A stretch of DNA of 64,000 bases from Aurantibacter crassamenti (GCF_016811105.1 NZ_JAFBGM010000001.1:2546126-2610125), one strand, 5' to 3'. Numbered from the stretch's first letter, positions 15,982-25,184 are shown. Numbers and translations are program-made. Notes: generated by a model not told the origin, from the letters alone.

Positions 15982-16842
15982 ATGACACACAACATTCTCG
16001 TAACCACTGATTTTTCGTATGATTCATATAATGCTCTCTTTTACGTAACGCAGCTCTATAAAAACCAAAAATGCATTTTTCATATTTTATACGCCTTTAA
16101 TCATCAATCACATTTCAAGCAAAAATATAATGGTGTAAATAATACAAAAGAGCTAAACAAATTCTTAAATAACAGGGCTAAAGAATGTCTTCTAGAAACA
16201 TACCACAAAATAGTTTCGGATACTGAACAGAATGTTTTGCATAAGTTTAAAACAATTTCTATACATGGAACTTTAGAAAAAGCCGTCAAAAGTTATATTG
16301 GTCAACATACAATTAAACTATTGGTCATGGGAACAAAAGGAAGAACCGGAGCCATGGATATATTTTTTGGAGGTAACACTATTCAAATTGTAAAGAGCAA
16401 AATTGATTGTCCAGTATTATGCATCCCCAAACAGATGGATTTTCGACCAATTTCAAATTTTGGATTTATTTCAAGCTACAAACACTCATTGGAGAAATAT
16501 TCATTATCAATTGTAAAATCTTTAATTGCTATCAATCATAGTCATTTGCACATAATTCATATGGCTGATGGATTAAACGAAGCTATAGATGCCGCACAAG
16601 AAAAAAATAAGGAATTGCTCAGTGATTATTTTACAAATCTGAAGGTGACTTTTAAAACAATTTCATCAAAAAAATCTAAGGCAAAAACAATTGCAGAATT
16701 TGCAAAAAATAATTCGATTGATATATTAGCTATGTGCTACTATCCGCATTATTTCTTGGATAAACTATTTCGTGAACCTATTGTACTGGACCTTAGTATA
16801 TATAGTGATATACCGTTACTTATATTAGCTTCTCAAGAATGA
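15982..16842 (+). CDS. Universal stress protein, tandem Usp domains
   Basis: A 286-residue paralogue and the second gene of the pair. Domain 1 has ILVTTDFSYDSYNALFYV (VTTDFS in place of the usual PTDFS) and the loop LVMGTKGRTGAM then GGNTIQIV. Domain 2 is degenerate (HYFLDKLFREPIVLDLSI). Its TGA stop (16840-16842) is the first three bases of the operator of the next unit, so the two units abut. Confidence 0.9.
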   Translation: MTHNILVTTDFSYDSYNALFYVTQLYKNQKCIFHILYAFNHQSHFKQKYNGVNNTKELNKFLNNRAKECLLETYHKIVSDTEQNVLHKFKTISIHGTLEKAVKSYIGQHTIKLLVMGTKGRTGAMDIFFGGNTIQIVKSKIDCPVLCIPKQMDFRPISNFGFISSYKHSLEKYSLSIVKSLIAINHSHLHIIHMADGLNEAIDAAQEKNKELLSDYFTNLKVTFKTISSKKSKAKTIAEFAKNNSIDILAMCYYPHYFLDKLFREPIVLDLSIYSDIPLLILASQE

Positions 16843-16851
16843 TATTTATCA
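16840..16851 (+). promoter_or_regulatory. CRP/FNR-like operator overlapping a stop codon
   Basis: TGATATTTATCA is a perfect site whose TGA is also the stop codon of the preceding Usp gene. TACTTTTA (16875-16882, five of six -7 positions) begins 29.5 bp from the centre. It serves the five-gene run from 16907 to 21340. Confidence 0.72.
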
Positions 16852-16906
16852 TTTCATAAGATAGTTTACTACCCTACTTTTAATACATAACCTAAATAGT
16901 TAAGTT

Positions 16907-17755
16907 ATGGATAAAAGAATATTATTACCAACCGATTTCTCTAAAAATGCATTGAATGCGATAAGGTATGCTCTAGAATTATATAAAAATGTTCGTTGTG
17001 AATTTTATTTTTTAAATGTCTTTAAAACGAATGACCATTATTTAGATAAAAGATTAGTTCCCGAACCAGGTGAACGTTTTTATGAAGCTGCAAAATTAAA
17101 TTCTAATACCAGTATGAATAAATTAATGGAGGTATTGCGTTTTCAACCTGAGAATAACAAGCATATATTTCATGCCATTTGCACTTTTAATTCACTTTTA
17201 GTGGCAGTTGAAGATGTTTTACGAGCTAAAGATATTGATGTAATAGTAATGGGTACTAAGGGTATTACAGACGACTCAAAGGCTATCTTGGGTACGAATA
17301 CAGTGGGTGTAATGGAAAAAATTACGCAGTGTCCTACAATTGCTGTTCCCGCAAGCTTTAGTTTTTCTCCTCCAGAAGAAATAGTTTTTCCAACGGATTA
17401 TAAAACCCCATTTAGAAGAATAGAACTTGGGCCAATGTTAGAAATTGCCAAAATGCATAGTTCTAGTATTCATGTTTTACATATTGAAAAGGAAGCTATT
17501 TTAAGTACAGACCAAGTGAAGAACAAAGCTTTATTAACTGAGATGTTAGAAGATGTTACGCATAGCTTTCACGAACTTACTAAGGTTGGTGTGGGTCAAG
17601 GTGTTAAGTCTTTTGTAGAAAGTCGTGATAGTGATATGATTACTTTCTTGAACAGAAAACATAGATTTTTTAATAGTTGGCTTTCCAATCCATTATTAAA
17701 AGAAATTGGCTACAATAGTGAGATTCCTATTATGGTATTAAAAGATAATTCGTAA
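16907..17755 (+). CDS. Universal stress protein, tandem Usp domains
   Basis: A 282-residue paralogue. Domain 1 has ILLPTDFSKNALNAIRYA and the loop IVMGTKGITDDS then GTNTVGVM; domain 2 is degenerate (HRFFNSWLSNPLLKEIGY). It heads a run of genes (aeRF1-like, MscS, ATP-cone nuclease, beta-CASP protein) with short gaps after 17808, which ties the last Usp copy to RNA or translation-related factors. Confidence 0.9.
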   Translation: MDKRILLPTDFSKNALNAIRYALELYKNVRCEFYFLNVFKTNDHYLDKRLVPEPGERFYEAAKLNSNTSMNKLMEVLRFQPENNKHIFHAICTFNSLLVAVEDVLRAKDIDVIVMGTKGITDDSKAILGTNTVGVMEKITQCPTIAVPASFSFSPPEEIVFPTDYKTPFRRIELGPMLEIAKMHSSSIHVLHIEKEAILSTDQVKNKALLTEMLEDVTHSFHELTKVGVGQGVKSFVESRDSDMITFLNRKHRFFNSWLSNPLLKEIGYNSEIPIMVLKDNS

Positions 17756-17807
17756 ACGAAAAATTGATATTATTTAACTACAACCATTGACTTTTAAAAT
17801 AATTAAT

Positions 17808-18212
17808 ATGAAAAATGCTGGAATATGGCTCGACAAGGAAAAAGCCCACATAATAACAGTTAGCAAAGACAATGAGACTTTTAAAACAATAAATTCTGAT
17901 CTTGAATTTTTTAATCCCAAAGGGGGGTCAGGAACCGCACAAAAAGGTGGTCCACAAGATGTAGTTCAGGATTGCAAATATTTGGAACGCGAAAAACAAC
18001 AACTAAAAAAATACTTTCACGCAATTGCAATAGCGGTTACTAATGCTGACAAGCTGGTCATATTTGGGCCAGCAGGAACAAATAACAAACTTAGAGAAGA
18101 GTTAGAATTATCTTTTCCGGAATTGGCAGCAAGAGTAAAAAAAGTCATTAAAGCTGATAGCATGACCGACAATCAGGTTAAAGCTTTGGTTCGTGATTTT
18201 TACTATAATTAG
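17808..18212 (+). CDS. eRF1/Pelota-like domain protein
   Basis: A 134-residue protein. The C-terminal part (LVIFGPAGTNNKLREEL, then KVIKADSMTDNQVKALVRDFY) resembles the third domain of archaeal/eukaryal-type release factors and the bacterial proteins related to it; the N-terminal AGIWLDKEKAHII is a strand pair found at their start. There is no GGQ motif, so it cannot hydrolyse peptidyl-tRNA. A ribosome-binding or rescue-adaptor role is conceivable but inferred. The start is set at ATG 17808; an upstream in-frame codon at 17787 lacks support. Confidence 0.5.
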   Translation: MKNAGIWLDKEKAHIITVSKDNETFKTINSDLEFFNPKGGSGTAQKGGPQDVVQDCKYLEREKQQLKKYFHAIAIAVTNADKLVIFGPAGTNNKLREELELSFPELAARVKKVIKADSMTDNQVKALVRDFYYN

Positions 18213-18218
18213 AATTAC

Positions 18219-19118
18219 ATGGGAGAACTCATAGATTTATTTAATAGACCTTTAGTTATAAAGATTACTACAATTGTAGTTTGGATTTTGGTAATCTTGA
18301 TTACAATAGGCTTTGTTCGAAAGTTACTTAAACGTCGCATTGAAGATGCTGCAATTCGCTATAAGGCACAAAAAGGTTTTGAAATTATTGGGTACATTTT
18401 AATAATTTTATTAATCATTATATCCTTCACAATTGATGATGTAAAAGATTATACCATAATTATAGGCCTTTTTACTGCTGGCCTAACTTTTACTTTACAA
18501 GAGCTAATTTTGAGTGTCGCTGGATCTTTTTACATCTTTTTTGTTAGGGTTTACAAACCTGGTGACCGTATAGAAATAAATGGAATAAAAGGTGATGTAA
18601 TAGATATCGATAGCGTTTATACAACCATTATGGAAATGGGTGAATGGGTAAATAGCGATAATTACTCAGGCAGAATTGTAAAAATTAGCAATGCTTTTGT
18701 TTTCAAGGGACCTATAAAAAATTATTCTATGGATTTTCCATTTGTTTGGGATGAATTAAACTTATTGATTACATATGATTCTAATGTAGTATTAGCGAAG
18801 AAAATAGTGCAAAATATCGCAGAAGAACAATTATCAGAATATACTAAGAACTCGAAAGTTAAATGGGAAGAAATGGTAGAACGCTACTATATAGAAAATG
18901 CAACTATTGAGCCTACAATTGCAATTCAATTGACAGATAATTGGATTGAATTAAACCTAAGGTATATTACAGATTTTAAAAAAAGACGAGCTACCAAGAA
19001 CGAACTTTACGACCGTATTCAACAAGCAATTAAGAAAACCAATACTGAGGTGAGTTTTGCTTCAACCACATTACAACTATTGAAAATTCCTGAAGTGGAA
19101 ATCAGTCTTAAAAAATAA
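18219..19118 (+). CDS. MscS-family mechanosensitive channel
   Basis: A 299-residue protein with three hydrophobic helices (about residues 15-35, 55-75 and 80-110). The pore-helix region is followed by the MscS beta domain (VYKPGDRIEINGIKGDVIDI) and an alpha/beta C-terminal domain. Such channels release solutes on osmotic downshock. It begins six bases after the eRF1-like gene and ends five bases before the nuclease gene, so it belongs to the same operon. Confidence 0.88.
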   Translation: MGELIDLFNRPLVIKITTIVVWILVILITIGFVRKLLKRRIEDAAIRYKAQKGFEIIGYILIILLIIISFTIDDVKDYTIIIGLFTAGLTFTLQELILSVAGSFYIFFVRVYKPGDRIEINGIKGDVIDIDSVYTTIMEMGEWVNSDNYSGRIVKISNAFVFKGPIKNYSMDFPFVWDELNLLITYDSNVVLAKKIVQNIAEEQLSEYTKNSKVKWEEMVERYYIENATIEPTIAIQLTDNWIELNLRYITDFKKRRATKNELYDRIQQAIKKTNTEVSFASTTLQLLKIPEVEISLKK

Positions 19119-19123
19119 TTACT

Positions 19124-19963
19124 TTGAAAGATAATACAATAGAAATTATAAAATCATCAGGAGAAAAAACAAAGTTCTCGATTCAAAAATTAGAAAGTTC
19201 ACTTAAGCATAGTGGAGCGGATGATATTTTGATTAAACAGATTGTAGATACAGTTCGTGATGAATTATACAAAGGAATTTCTACAAAGGAAATATACAAT
19301 AGAGCATATGCACTTTTAAAGAAAAAGAAAGCTGTTTTTGCTTCAAAATACAAATTGAAAAAGGCAATTTATGAATTGGGACCCACAGGTTTTCCTTTTG
19401 AAAGTTTCATTGCTGCTATTCTAGATTTTTCAGGATATACTACAGAAGTAGGTAAAATTATGTCAGGTGTTTGTGTATCGCATGAAATAGATGTTTTTGC
19501 GAAAAAAAATAATATAATAAACATAATAGAATGTAAGTTTCATGGTGAAGAAGGGCGCAATTGCAATGTGAAAGTGCCACTATATATACACTCTCGCTAT
19601 AGGGATGTTAAAGCACATTGGGAGAAAAGACCTAATGAAAATTTATTAGAAGATGGTTGGGTTGTTACTAATACTAGATTTACAACTGATGCAATAGCTT
19701 ATGGTAAATGTGCTGGTTTATATTTGCTAAGTTGGGACTATCCTGAAAATAATGGACTAAAAGATCGTATTGATCGGCTAGGGCTTTACCCAATTACAGT
19801 TTCCACCCAAATGAGCAATAAGGAAAAGCAATTTTTATTGAGTAGAGATATTGTATTATGTAGGCAACTAGTAGAAGATAAATTTTTTCTCGATCATTTA
19901 CATATTTCAGATGAACGTAAGAATAAAATATTTCAAGAGATAACTCAATTGTGTAATGCTTAA
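19124..19963 (+). CDS. ATP-cone domain fused to PD-(D/E)XK nuclease-like domain
   Basis: A 279-residue protein starting at TTG 19124. Residues 1-90 resemble the ATP-cone of ribonucleotide reductases and NrdR (IKSSGEKTKFSIQKLESSLK, then STKEIYNRAYALL). Residues 95-190 look like an Mrr-type PD-(D/E)XK nuclease: an N-terminal helix PFESFIAAILDFSGY, then the acidic residue in HEIDVFA and the E-x-K pair in IIECKFHG. This suggests a nuclease gated by ATP or dATP level. It precedes the beta-CASP gene by three bases. Its target is unknown; ATP-cone proteins with restriction-like domains exist but are poorly studied. Confidence 0.72.
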   Translation: MKDNTIEIIKSSGEKTKFSIQKLESSLKHSGADDILIKQIVDTVRDELYKGISTKEIYNRAYALLKKKKAVFASKYKLKKAIYELGPTGFPFESFIAAILDFSGYTTEVGKIMSGVCVSHEIDVFAKKNNIINIIECKFHGEEGRNCNVKVPLYIHSRYRDVKAHWEKRPNENLLEDGWVVTNTRFTTDAIAYGKCAGLYLLSWDYPENNGLKDRIDRLGLYPITVSTQMSNKEKQFLLSRDIVLCRQLVEDKFFLDHLHISDERKNKIFQEITQLCNA

Positions 19964-19966
19964 AGG

Positions 19967-21340
19967 ATGAATAAAGTTAAAATACATTTTTTGGGTGCAG
20001 CAGGTACCGTTACTGGATCTAAGTTCTACTTGGAAACTCAAGAGCTGAATATTATGGTAGATTGTGGTATGTTTCAAGGTTTAAAAGAACTTAGGGCAAA
20101 GAATTGGCAGCAGTTACCAATTGACGTTTCTAAAATTGACATTGTATTATTAACACACGGTCATCTTGATCATACTGGGTATTTACCTAGATTAGTAAAT
20201 GAAGGATTTAGAGGAAAAATATTTGGTACAGCACCCACCTTGGCAATAACAGAAATTATTCTAAAAGATAGTGCCAAAATACATGAGGAGGAAGCTGAAG
20301 AAGCAAATAAAGAGGGGTATTCCAAGCATAACCCAGCGAAACCTTTTTATACGCTTAAAGATGTAGAAAGTACGCTCGGCTTTTTCGAATCAAAACAAGA
20401 AGAACATTGGATAACCCTTTCTAAAAATATTAAATTTCGGTTTGTATTTAATGGTCACATTATTGGATCGTGTTTTATTGAAATTGAAATGTTCGGTAAG
20501 CTTTTTGTTTTTTCTGGCGATATTGGTCGACAAAAAGATTATTTACTTGCACTTCCAAAAAAACCAAAATGGGCAGATTATCTTTTTGTAGAAAGTACTT
20601 ATGGAAATAAACTTCATCCCGAAGAGAATGTTGAAGAGATTTTAATTAAATTAATTTCTAAGACTATAAACGAAAGAGGAAATTTAATAATACCCTCCTT
20701 TGCAGTAGAGCGTTTACAAACGTTAATGTATGTTTTATGGAAGCTATATGAAAAAAATAAGATTCCGAATATTCCAATTTTTGTTGACAGTCCCATGGGA
20801 AATAATGTTTTAACAGTATTTAAAAATTTTCCCAATTGGCACAGTTTATCTGAAAAAGAATACGATGCCATGTGCAACCATATCAATATAATAAGTTCAT
20901 ACGGCGAAACTTGGAAGACAATTGACGATCCACGCCCTAAAATTGTTATTGCAGGCAGTGGTATGGTAACTGGAGGAAGAGTTTTAACTTATTTAAAACA
21001 ACTATTAGTTAAAACGTCCACTAATGTATTATTAGTTGGATACCAAGCTGAAGGAACTAGAGGACGTTCATTATTAGAGGGTGCACACGAACTTAAGATT
21101 TTTGGAAAATATATTCCTGTAAAAGGAAAAGTGCATCATCTAGAAAGTCTTTCAGCCCATGCAGACCAGGCCGAGCTTTTAAATTGGATGAGTGGAATAC
21201 AAAACATACCAGAGCAAGTTTTTTTGATTCACGGTGAATCCAATTCCTTAAGTGGTCTGCGTGTTAAATTAAAAGATGCTTTTGGGTGGCAAGTAAAAAT
21301 TCCATCCTTAATAGACACAATTGAAATTCTTATTTCATAG
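19967..21340 (+). CDS. Metallo-beta-lactamase/beta-CASP ribonuclease
   Basis: A 457-residue protein of the CPSF73-like family. The MBL core has THGHLDHTGYLPRL and later metal ligands (NGHIIGSC, FSGDIGR). The beta-CASP insertion follows, then IAGSGMVTGGR, the RMMBL part with LSAHADQAELLNW and the closing IHGES. Such enzymes cut or degrade RNA. It lies three bases after the ATP-cone nuclease and ends the operon that began with the Usp gene at 16907. A role in RNA turnover during stress is inferred from this place. Confidence 0.9.
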   Translation: MNKVKIHFLGAAGTVTGSKFYLETQELNIMVDCGMFQGLKELRAKNWQQLPIDVSKIDIVLLTHGHLDHTGYLPRLVNEGFRGKIFGTAPTLAITEIILKDSAKIHEEEAEEANKEGYSKHNPAKPFYTLKDVESTLGFFESKQEEHWITLSKNIKFRFVFNGHIIGSCFIEIEMFGKLFVFSGDIGRQKDYLLALPKKPKWADYLFVESTYGNKLHPEENVEEILIKLISKTINERGNLIIPSFAVERLQTLMYVLWKLYEKNKIPNIPIFVDSPMGNNVLTVFKNFPNWHSLSEKEYDAMCNHINIISSYGETWKTIDDPRPKIVIAGSGMVTGGRVLTYLKQLLVKTSTNVLLVGYQAEGTRGRSLLEGAHELKIFGKYIPVKGKVHHLESLSAHADQAELLNWMSGIQNIPEQVFLIHGESNSLSGLRVKLKDAFGWQVKIPSLIDTIEILIS

Positions 21341-21348
21341 TTCAAATC

Positions 21349-21360
21349 TGATAAATATCA
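21349..21360 (+). promoter_or_regulatory. CRP/FNR-like operator
   Basis: TGATAAATATCA is a perfect TGAT-N4-ATCA site. At 29.5 bp from the centre stands TAACTTGA (21384-21391), a weak -7 match. The gene at 21458 would have a leader of about 60 nt. Confidence 0.6.
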
Positions 21361-21457
21361 TAGTATTTGAACAATTGTAAGATTAACTTGAGCTCTGTTA
21401 TTGGGCACTTATAAATCAATGTTAAATAAGTGCTTTAACCCTCTAATTTTATGAAAA

Positions 21458-21892
21458 ATGAATGAGATCTATAATATAACGACACAGCGAAATAAAGTAG
21501 AAGAATTACACCTTGAGATACAAGGTTGGAAATCAAATCTTGATTTTATAAATGATGAAATAACATTCATTGACCATCTTTTAAATTCATACGCTTTTCA
21601 GCCCAACACTCAGAATCTTTTTGAACGTTTACAAGATTACTTGAAACGAATACACAAGTCAAAAGAGACTAAGAAACAACTTCAAAAATTAATCGTAAAG
21701 CATGAAAATGCACTAGGTGGTATGATAGAGTGTACTGATGCTTCTTGTGACCTTACATATTATCAAAAGCACGATAAACTTAAAGCTAGTGTGCTTGATT
21801 ACATTAACAATTTCAGAGACCTCAAAGCAGAAATTTTTAATTATGCTGGTGGAATTATGAAAAAGCGCAAACCAAATGCTGAAATGAAATAA
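21458..21892 (+). CDS. Hypothetical coiled-coil protein
   Basis: A 144-residue, highly charged, helical protein of unknown family. Residues 10-100 form long heptad-like stretches (VEELHLEIQGWKSNLDFIND, then RLQDYLKRIHKSKETKKQL). Two Cys lie in ECTDASCDLTY. It has no signal peptide or membrane helix. The only contextual clue is the perfect operator 98 bases upstream, which makes it a likely member of the Usp regulon. Confidence 0.65.
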   Translation: MNEIYNITTQRNKVEELHLEIQGWKSNLDFINDEITFIDHLLNSYAFQPNTQNLFERLQDYLKRIHKSKETKKQLQKLIVKHENALGGMIECTDASCDLTYYQKHDKLKASVLDYINNFRDLKAEIFNYAGGIMKKRKPNAEMK

Positions 21893-22060
21893 ACTGGTAA
21901 GACGCATTTGTTTTTTAAAAGTAATATTATGAGTCTTTTAGAATTAATACATTGAAATAAGTAGATATAGTAATGTCAGAAAGAGCTGTGAAAGCAAATA
22001 CAAATTAGCCTCTTTTTACTTATTAATTAGTTAGTAATAGTGAAAGTTTAAAATGATGTT

Positions 22061-22702
22061 ATGAAGAAAGTGCTTGTATTTGTTTTGTTAATCTCCGTGA
22101 TATACGGCTGTACTTCTACACGCTTGGTTAGTAATTGGAAAGACCCAAATGTAGTGTTGTTCCATGCATATAAGGTGCTCATTGTAGGGATGACAGAGAA
22201 TGAAAGTGTCCGAGTAAATTTTGAAAACAAATTAAAGCATGAATTTGAAAAACGAGATATTGAAGCAGTTAGAAGTGTCGATCTTTTTGATGTAAAATTT
22301 ATTTCTTCAAAACAATCAGAAAAGGAGTTGGCAGAAGTAGAACAGCAACTTTTGGACAAAGATTTTGACGCCATACTGTATACTAAAATAGTTAGCACTG
22401 AAGACAAGAAAAGGCTACGTTCAAAACAACCCAATACCCTAGGTTTTTTAAATACCTTTCAAGATGATTATATTATTCATCAAGGTATATTTTATGAATA
22501 TGACTACTATAACACATTTAGTTTATTTCATGTAGAAACAGCTCTTTATTGTATTTGTGTTGATAAAGAACGACAAACTATTTGGCGTGCTGGAATAGAT
22601 ATTACCAATCGTAAAAACTTCAACAAATCTATAGACGAATATGTGCAGTTGTTAGTATCATCGATGGAAAATCAAGAATTAATCTTTCACGAGAAAAAAT
22701 AA
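22061..22702 (+). CDS. Putative lipoprotein with WKDP motif
   Basis: A 213-residue protein with a signal peptide and lipobox (SVIYGCTS, Cys 17). The mature start, STRLVSNWKDPNV, is seen in a family of uncharacterised lipoproteins; the middle has an alpha/beta pattern (KVLIVGMTENESVR...) resembling periplasmic nucleotide-fold domains of unknown role. No regulon operator was found in the 168 bases before it, so it may have its own promoter. No function is claimed. Confidence 0.7.
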   Translation: MKKVLVFVLLISVIYGCTSTRLVSNWKDPNVVLFHAYKVLIVGMTENESVRVNFENKLKHEFEKRDIEAVRSVDLFDVKFISSKQSEKELAEVEQQLLDKDFDAILYTKIVSTEDKKRLRSKQPNTLGFLNTFQDDYIIHQGIFYEYDYYNTFSLFHVETALYCICVDKERQTIWRAGIDITNRKNFNKSIDEYVQLLVSSMENQELIFHEKK

Positions 22703-22775
22703 AAAGAACATTAAATCAAAGTTATTGCGTCAGCCCTAACAAGAAATATTACTAAGAACTTTTAAATATTTAGAT

Positions 22776-23783
22776 ATGAAATTACTTGTTTACAGTGCTA
22801 AAGAATTTGAAATTCCATTTCTAAATCAGGCAAATAATAATCGCCATAAGATTACATATTTAAAAGACGCCTTAGATTCAGAGACCGCAATCAAAGCAGC
22901 AAACTTTAATGCAGTGTCAATATTTTCGGGTGATGATGCCAATGGCATAGTTTTAGAAAAGTTATGGGATTTAGGTGTTAAGTATATAGTAATACGTTCA
23001 ACAGGCTTTAATAACATACAAATTAAACCGGCCTACCAACTTGGATTTAAAATTGCAAATGCACCAAATTATTCTTCTCACGCCATAGCAGAACATGCAA
23101 CGGGACTTTTATTAGCGTTAAATAGAAAATTAATTTTAGCAGATAAACAGGTGCATCAATCTAACTTTTTGTTGGATGATTTAATGGGATTTAACCTACA
23201 CGGAAAAACTGTTGGAATCATTGGCACTGGTAGTATTGGTTCTGTTATGGCCAAAATAATGCATGGTTTTGGTTGCAAGATAATCGCTCATGATTTAAAG
23301 CCAAATATTGATTTGGTTGAACTTTGTAATGTAAAATATACTTCTTTTGAGGAAGTATGTAGACAAGCAGATATTATCACTTTGCACATTCCGTTATCGT
23401 ATGAAAACCATCAGTTGATCAGCGAAAAGCAATTCAGTTTGATGAAGAAAAATGTGATACTCATCAATACATCTCGAGGCGCAATTATTGAACATAAGTC
23501 ATTAATTCAAGCACTTGAACAGCAACTAATTGCTGGGTATGGTGCTGATGTATATGAAAAAGAGAAAGGTATATTTTTTAGAGATCATTCAAAAAATGGA
23601 ATCAAAGATGGACAGCTAAATAGATTATTGTCTTTTTCTAATGTATTGCTAACTCCTCATCAAGGTTTTGTAACTGTTGAAGCTTTAGAAAGCATTGCCA
23701 ATATCACAATTCAAAATCTCAATGAATTTGAAGAAAACAAAACTTGCCAAAATGAAATAGGATATGAAACACTTATTTTATAG
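22776..23783 (+). CDS. ldhA: D-lactate dehydrogenase (2-hydroxyacid dehydrogenase)
   Basis: A 335-residue NAD-dependent D-2-hydroxyacid dehydrogenase close to the fermentative LdhA type. It has the NAD motif GIIGTGSIGSVMA, catalytic Arg 234 (INTSRGAII), Glu about 263 in YEKEKGIFFRD (LdhA-like) and His 295 (LTPHQGF). It would reduce pyruvate to D-lactate and regenerate NAD+ when respiration is limited. It ends six bases inside the tail of the convergent cls gene (stops overlap). No TGAT-N4-ATCA site was seen in the 73-base gap before it. Confidence 0.85.
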   Translation: MKLLVYSAKEFEIPFLNQANNNRHKITYLKDALDSETAIKAANFNAVSIFSGDDANGIVLEKLWDLGVKYIVIRSTGFNNIQIKPAYQLGFKIANAPNYSSHAIAEHATGLLLALNRKLILADKQVHQSNFLLDDLMGFNLHGKTVGIIGTGSIGSVMAKIMHGFGCKIIAHDLKPNIDLVELCNVKYTSFEEVCRQADIITLHIPLSYENHQLISEKQFSLMKKNVILINTSRGAIIEHKSLIQALEQQLIAGYGADVYEKEKGIFFRDHSKNGIKDGQLNRLLSFSNVLLTPHQGFVTVEALESIANITIQNLNEFEENKTCQNEIGYETLIL

Positions 23784-25184
23784 CAACGGACTAAATACTT
23801 TTCCGAATCCTTCTTTGAGTTTTTCGCTCCAGGGTCTTTCTAAATGTTCTTGATAGGATAATAAGCGACTTGTATTACTATCTTTTAAAAAATCATTCTT
23901 TAACATTATGCTAAAGGGTACATCGTAAATTATGGCGTTTACTTCATAATTAAGTTCTAAACTACGATCATCTAGATTTGCGGTACCAATTGTTGAAATG
24001 GTATCATCACTAATAATTATTTTGCTATGTAGAAACCCATCAGGAAAAAGGTATATTTTTACTCCTGATTTTAAAAGTGCTCCAAAATAAGATCTCACAC
24101 ACCATCCTACCAGTTTACTATCTACTTTTTCCGAAATCATTAGTCTCACATCAACTCCGCCTAAAGCGGCAGTCTGTAAAGCTTGAAGTAGGGCTTGACC
24201 AGGAATGATATATGGGTTCGTAATATATAGGTATTTCTTAGCTCCATTTATCATCGTAAAATAAACCTGTTCTAAAACTGAAAAATCATCATCCGGTCCA
24301 CCGTATACAATCTGCACTAAAGAATTAAAATCAACAGTATTGAATATTTTATACGTAGGGTAGGGTTCAATCAATTTTTGACTTACCAAATACCAATCTG
24401 TAGCAAATACATAATCTAAATGAGCTGCTGCTTCTCCCTGAATTTTCAAGTGCATGTCATGCCACTTGCCTAAGGTAGGATCACCTTTTAAATATTTATC
24501 AGAGACATTAATTCCACCAGTAAAAGCTACCTGGCCATCAACGATAATTATTTTTCGATGATTTCTATAGTTTACCGTCCTAAGTAAATGGCCAAATTTA
24601 AATGGAAGAAATGGGTACGCTTCAACACCTATGGTTAACAATCTTTTCAAATAGGGTTTACTAAGAGAAAAACTACCCACACTATCATAAATCATTCGTA
24701 TTTGAACACCTTGTTTAATCTTAGCATCAAATAACCGAAATAACCGTTCTGAAAGTATACCTTCCTCAAAAATATAATATTGTAAATGTATACAGTGTTC
24801 AGCTTCATTTAATGCGTTAAAGATGGCCTCAAAAGTTTTTTTACCATTTTTTAGTGATTCGAGTCGATTTTGACTTGTAGAAGGAAATCCACAATTCTTA
24901 TAAATTATTTGTTCTAATTTTTTATGTTCATCATTTACTTTTTTTAGAATTTCATGTGATTGTATAGGTGGTTTAACAGAAAAGTCATTTTTAAGTTTTA
25001 ATAGTTTGTTTTTACGTCGATTTCTACCCAATAGCAAATACAGCAGAATACCACCAACAGGAATAGTAAATATAGCCAAAAGCCATGCTAATGTTTTTGA
25101 GGGTTTAGCCCCGTATAATAGAATCGTAAATACTATGAAAAGGGCTAGTAGAATATAAAGTAGAAAAATAAGAGATACCCACAC
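23778..25184 (-). CDS. cls: Cardiolipin synthase (phospholipase D family)
   Basis: A 468-residue membrane enzyme. Two N-terminal helices (residues 5-25 and 35-52, the PLDc_N region with AWLLAIFTIPVGGILLYLL) precede two PLD domains. HKD motif 1 is NYRNHRKIIIVDGQVAFTGG (note H-R-K), and motif 2 is FLHSKIIISDDTISTIGTAN. It condenses two phosphatidylglycerols to cardiolipin. A candidate operator (25288-25299) and weak minus-strand -7 element (TAATTTCC, 25264-25257) lie upstream; membership in the stress regulon is plausible but weaker than for the Usp genes. Confidence 0.92.
   Translation of the reverse strand: MWVSLIFLLYILLALFIVFTILLYGAKPSKTLAWLLAIFTIPVGGILLYLLLGRNRRKNKLLKLKNDFSVKPPIQSHEILKKVNDEHKKLEQIIYKNCGFPSTSQNRLESLKNGKKTFEAIFNALNEAEHCIHLQYYIFEEGILSERLFRLFDAKIKQGVQIRMIYDSVGSFSLSKPYLKRLLTIGVEAYPFLPFKFGHLLRTVNYRNHRKIIIVDGQVAFTGGINVSDKYLKGDPTLGKWHDMHLKIQGEAAAHLDYVFATDWYLVSQKLIEPYPTYKIFNTVDFNSLVQIVYGGPDDDFSVLEQVYFTMINGAKKYLYITNPYIIPGQALLQALQTAALGGVDVRLMISEKVDSKLVGWCVRSYFGALLKSGVKIYLFPDGFLHSKIIISDDTISTIGTANLDDRSLELNYEVNAIIYDVPFSIMLKNDFLKDSNTSRLLSYQEHLERPWSEKLKEGFGKVFSPLL

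Noticed and set aside
19124-19963. Restriction-modification or other defence island
   Set aside because: The Mrr-like domain is alone; there are no methyltransferase, helicase, integrase or other defence genes nearby, and the operon is otherwise stress-related.
22703-22775. Possible operator before the D-lactate dehydrogenase
   Set aside because: The gene would fit the regulon, but neither TGAT-N4-ATCA nor GTAAC-N4-GTTAC could be found in the gap, even with one mismatch.
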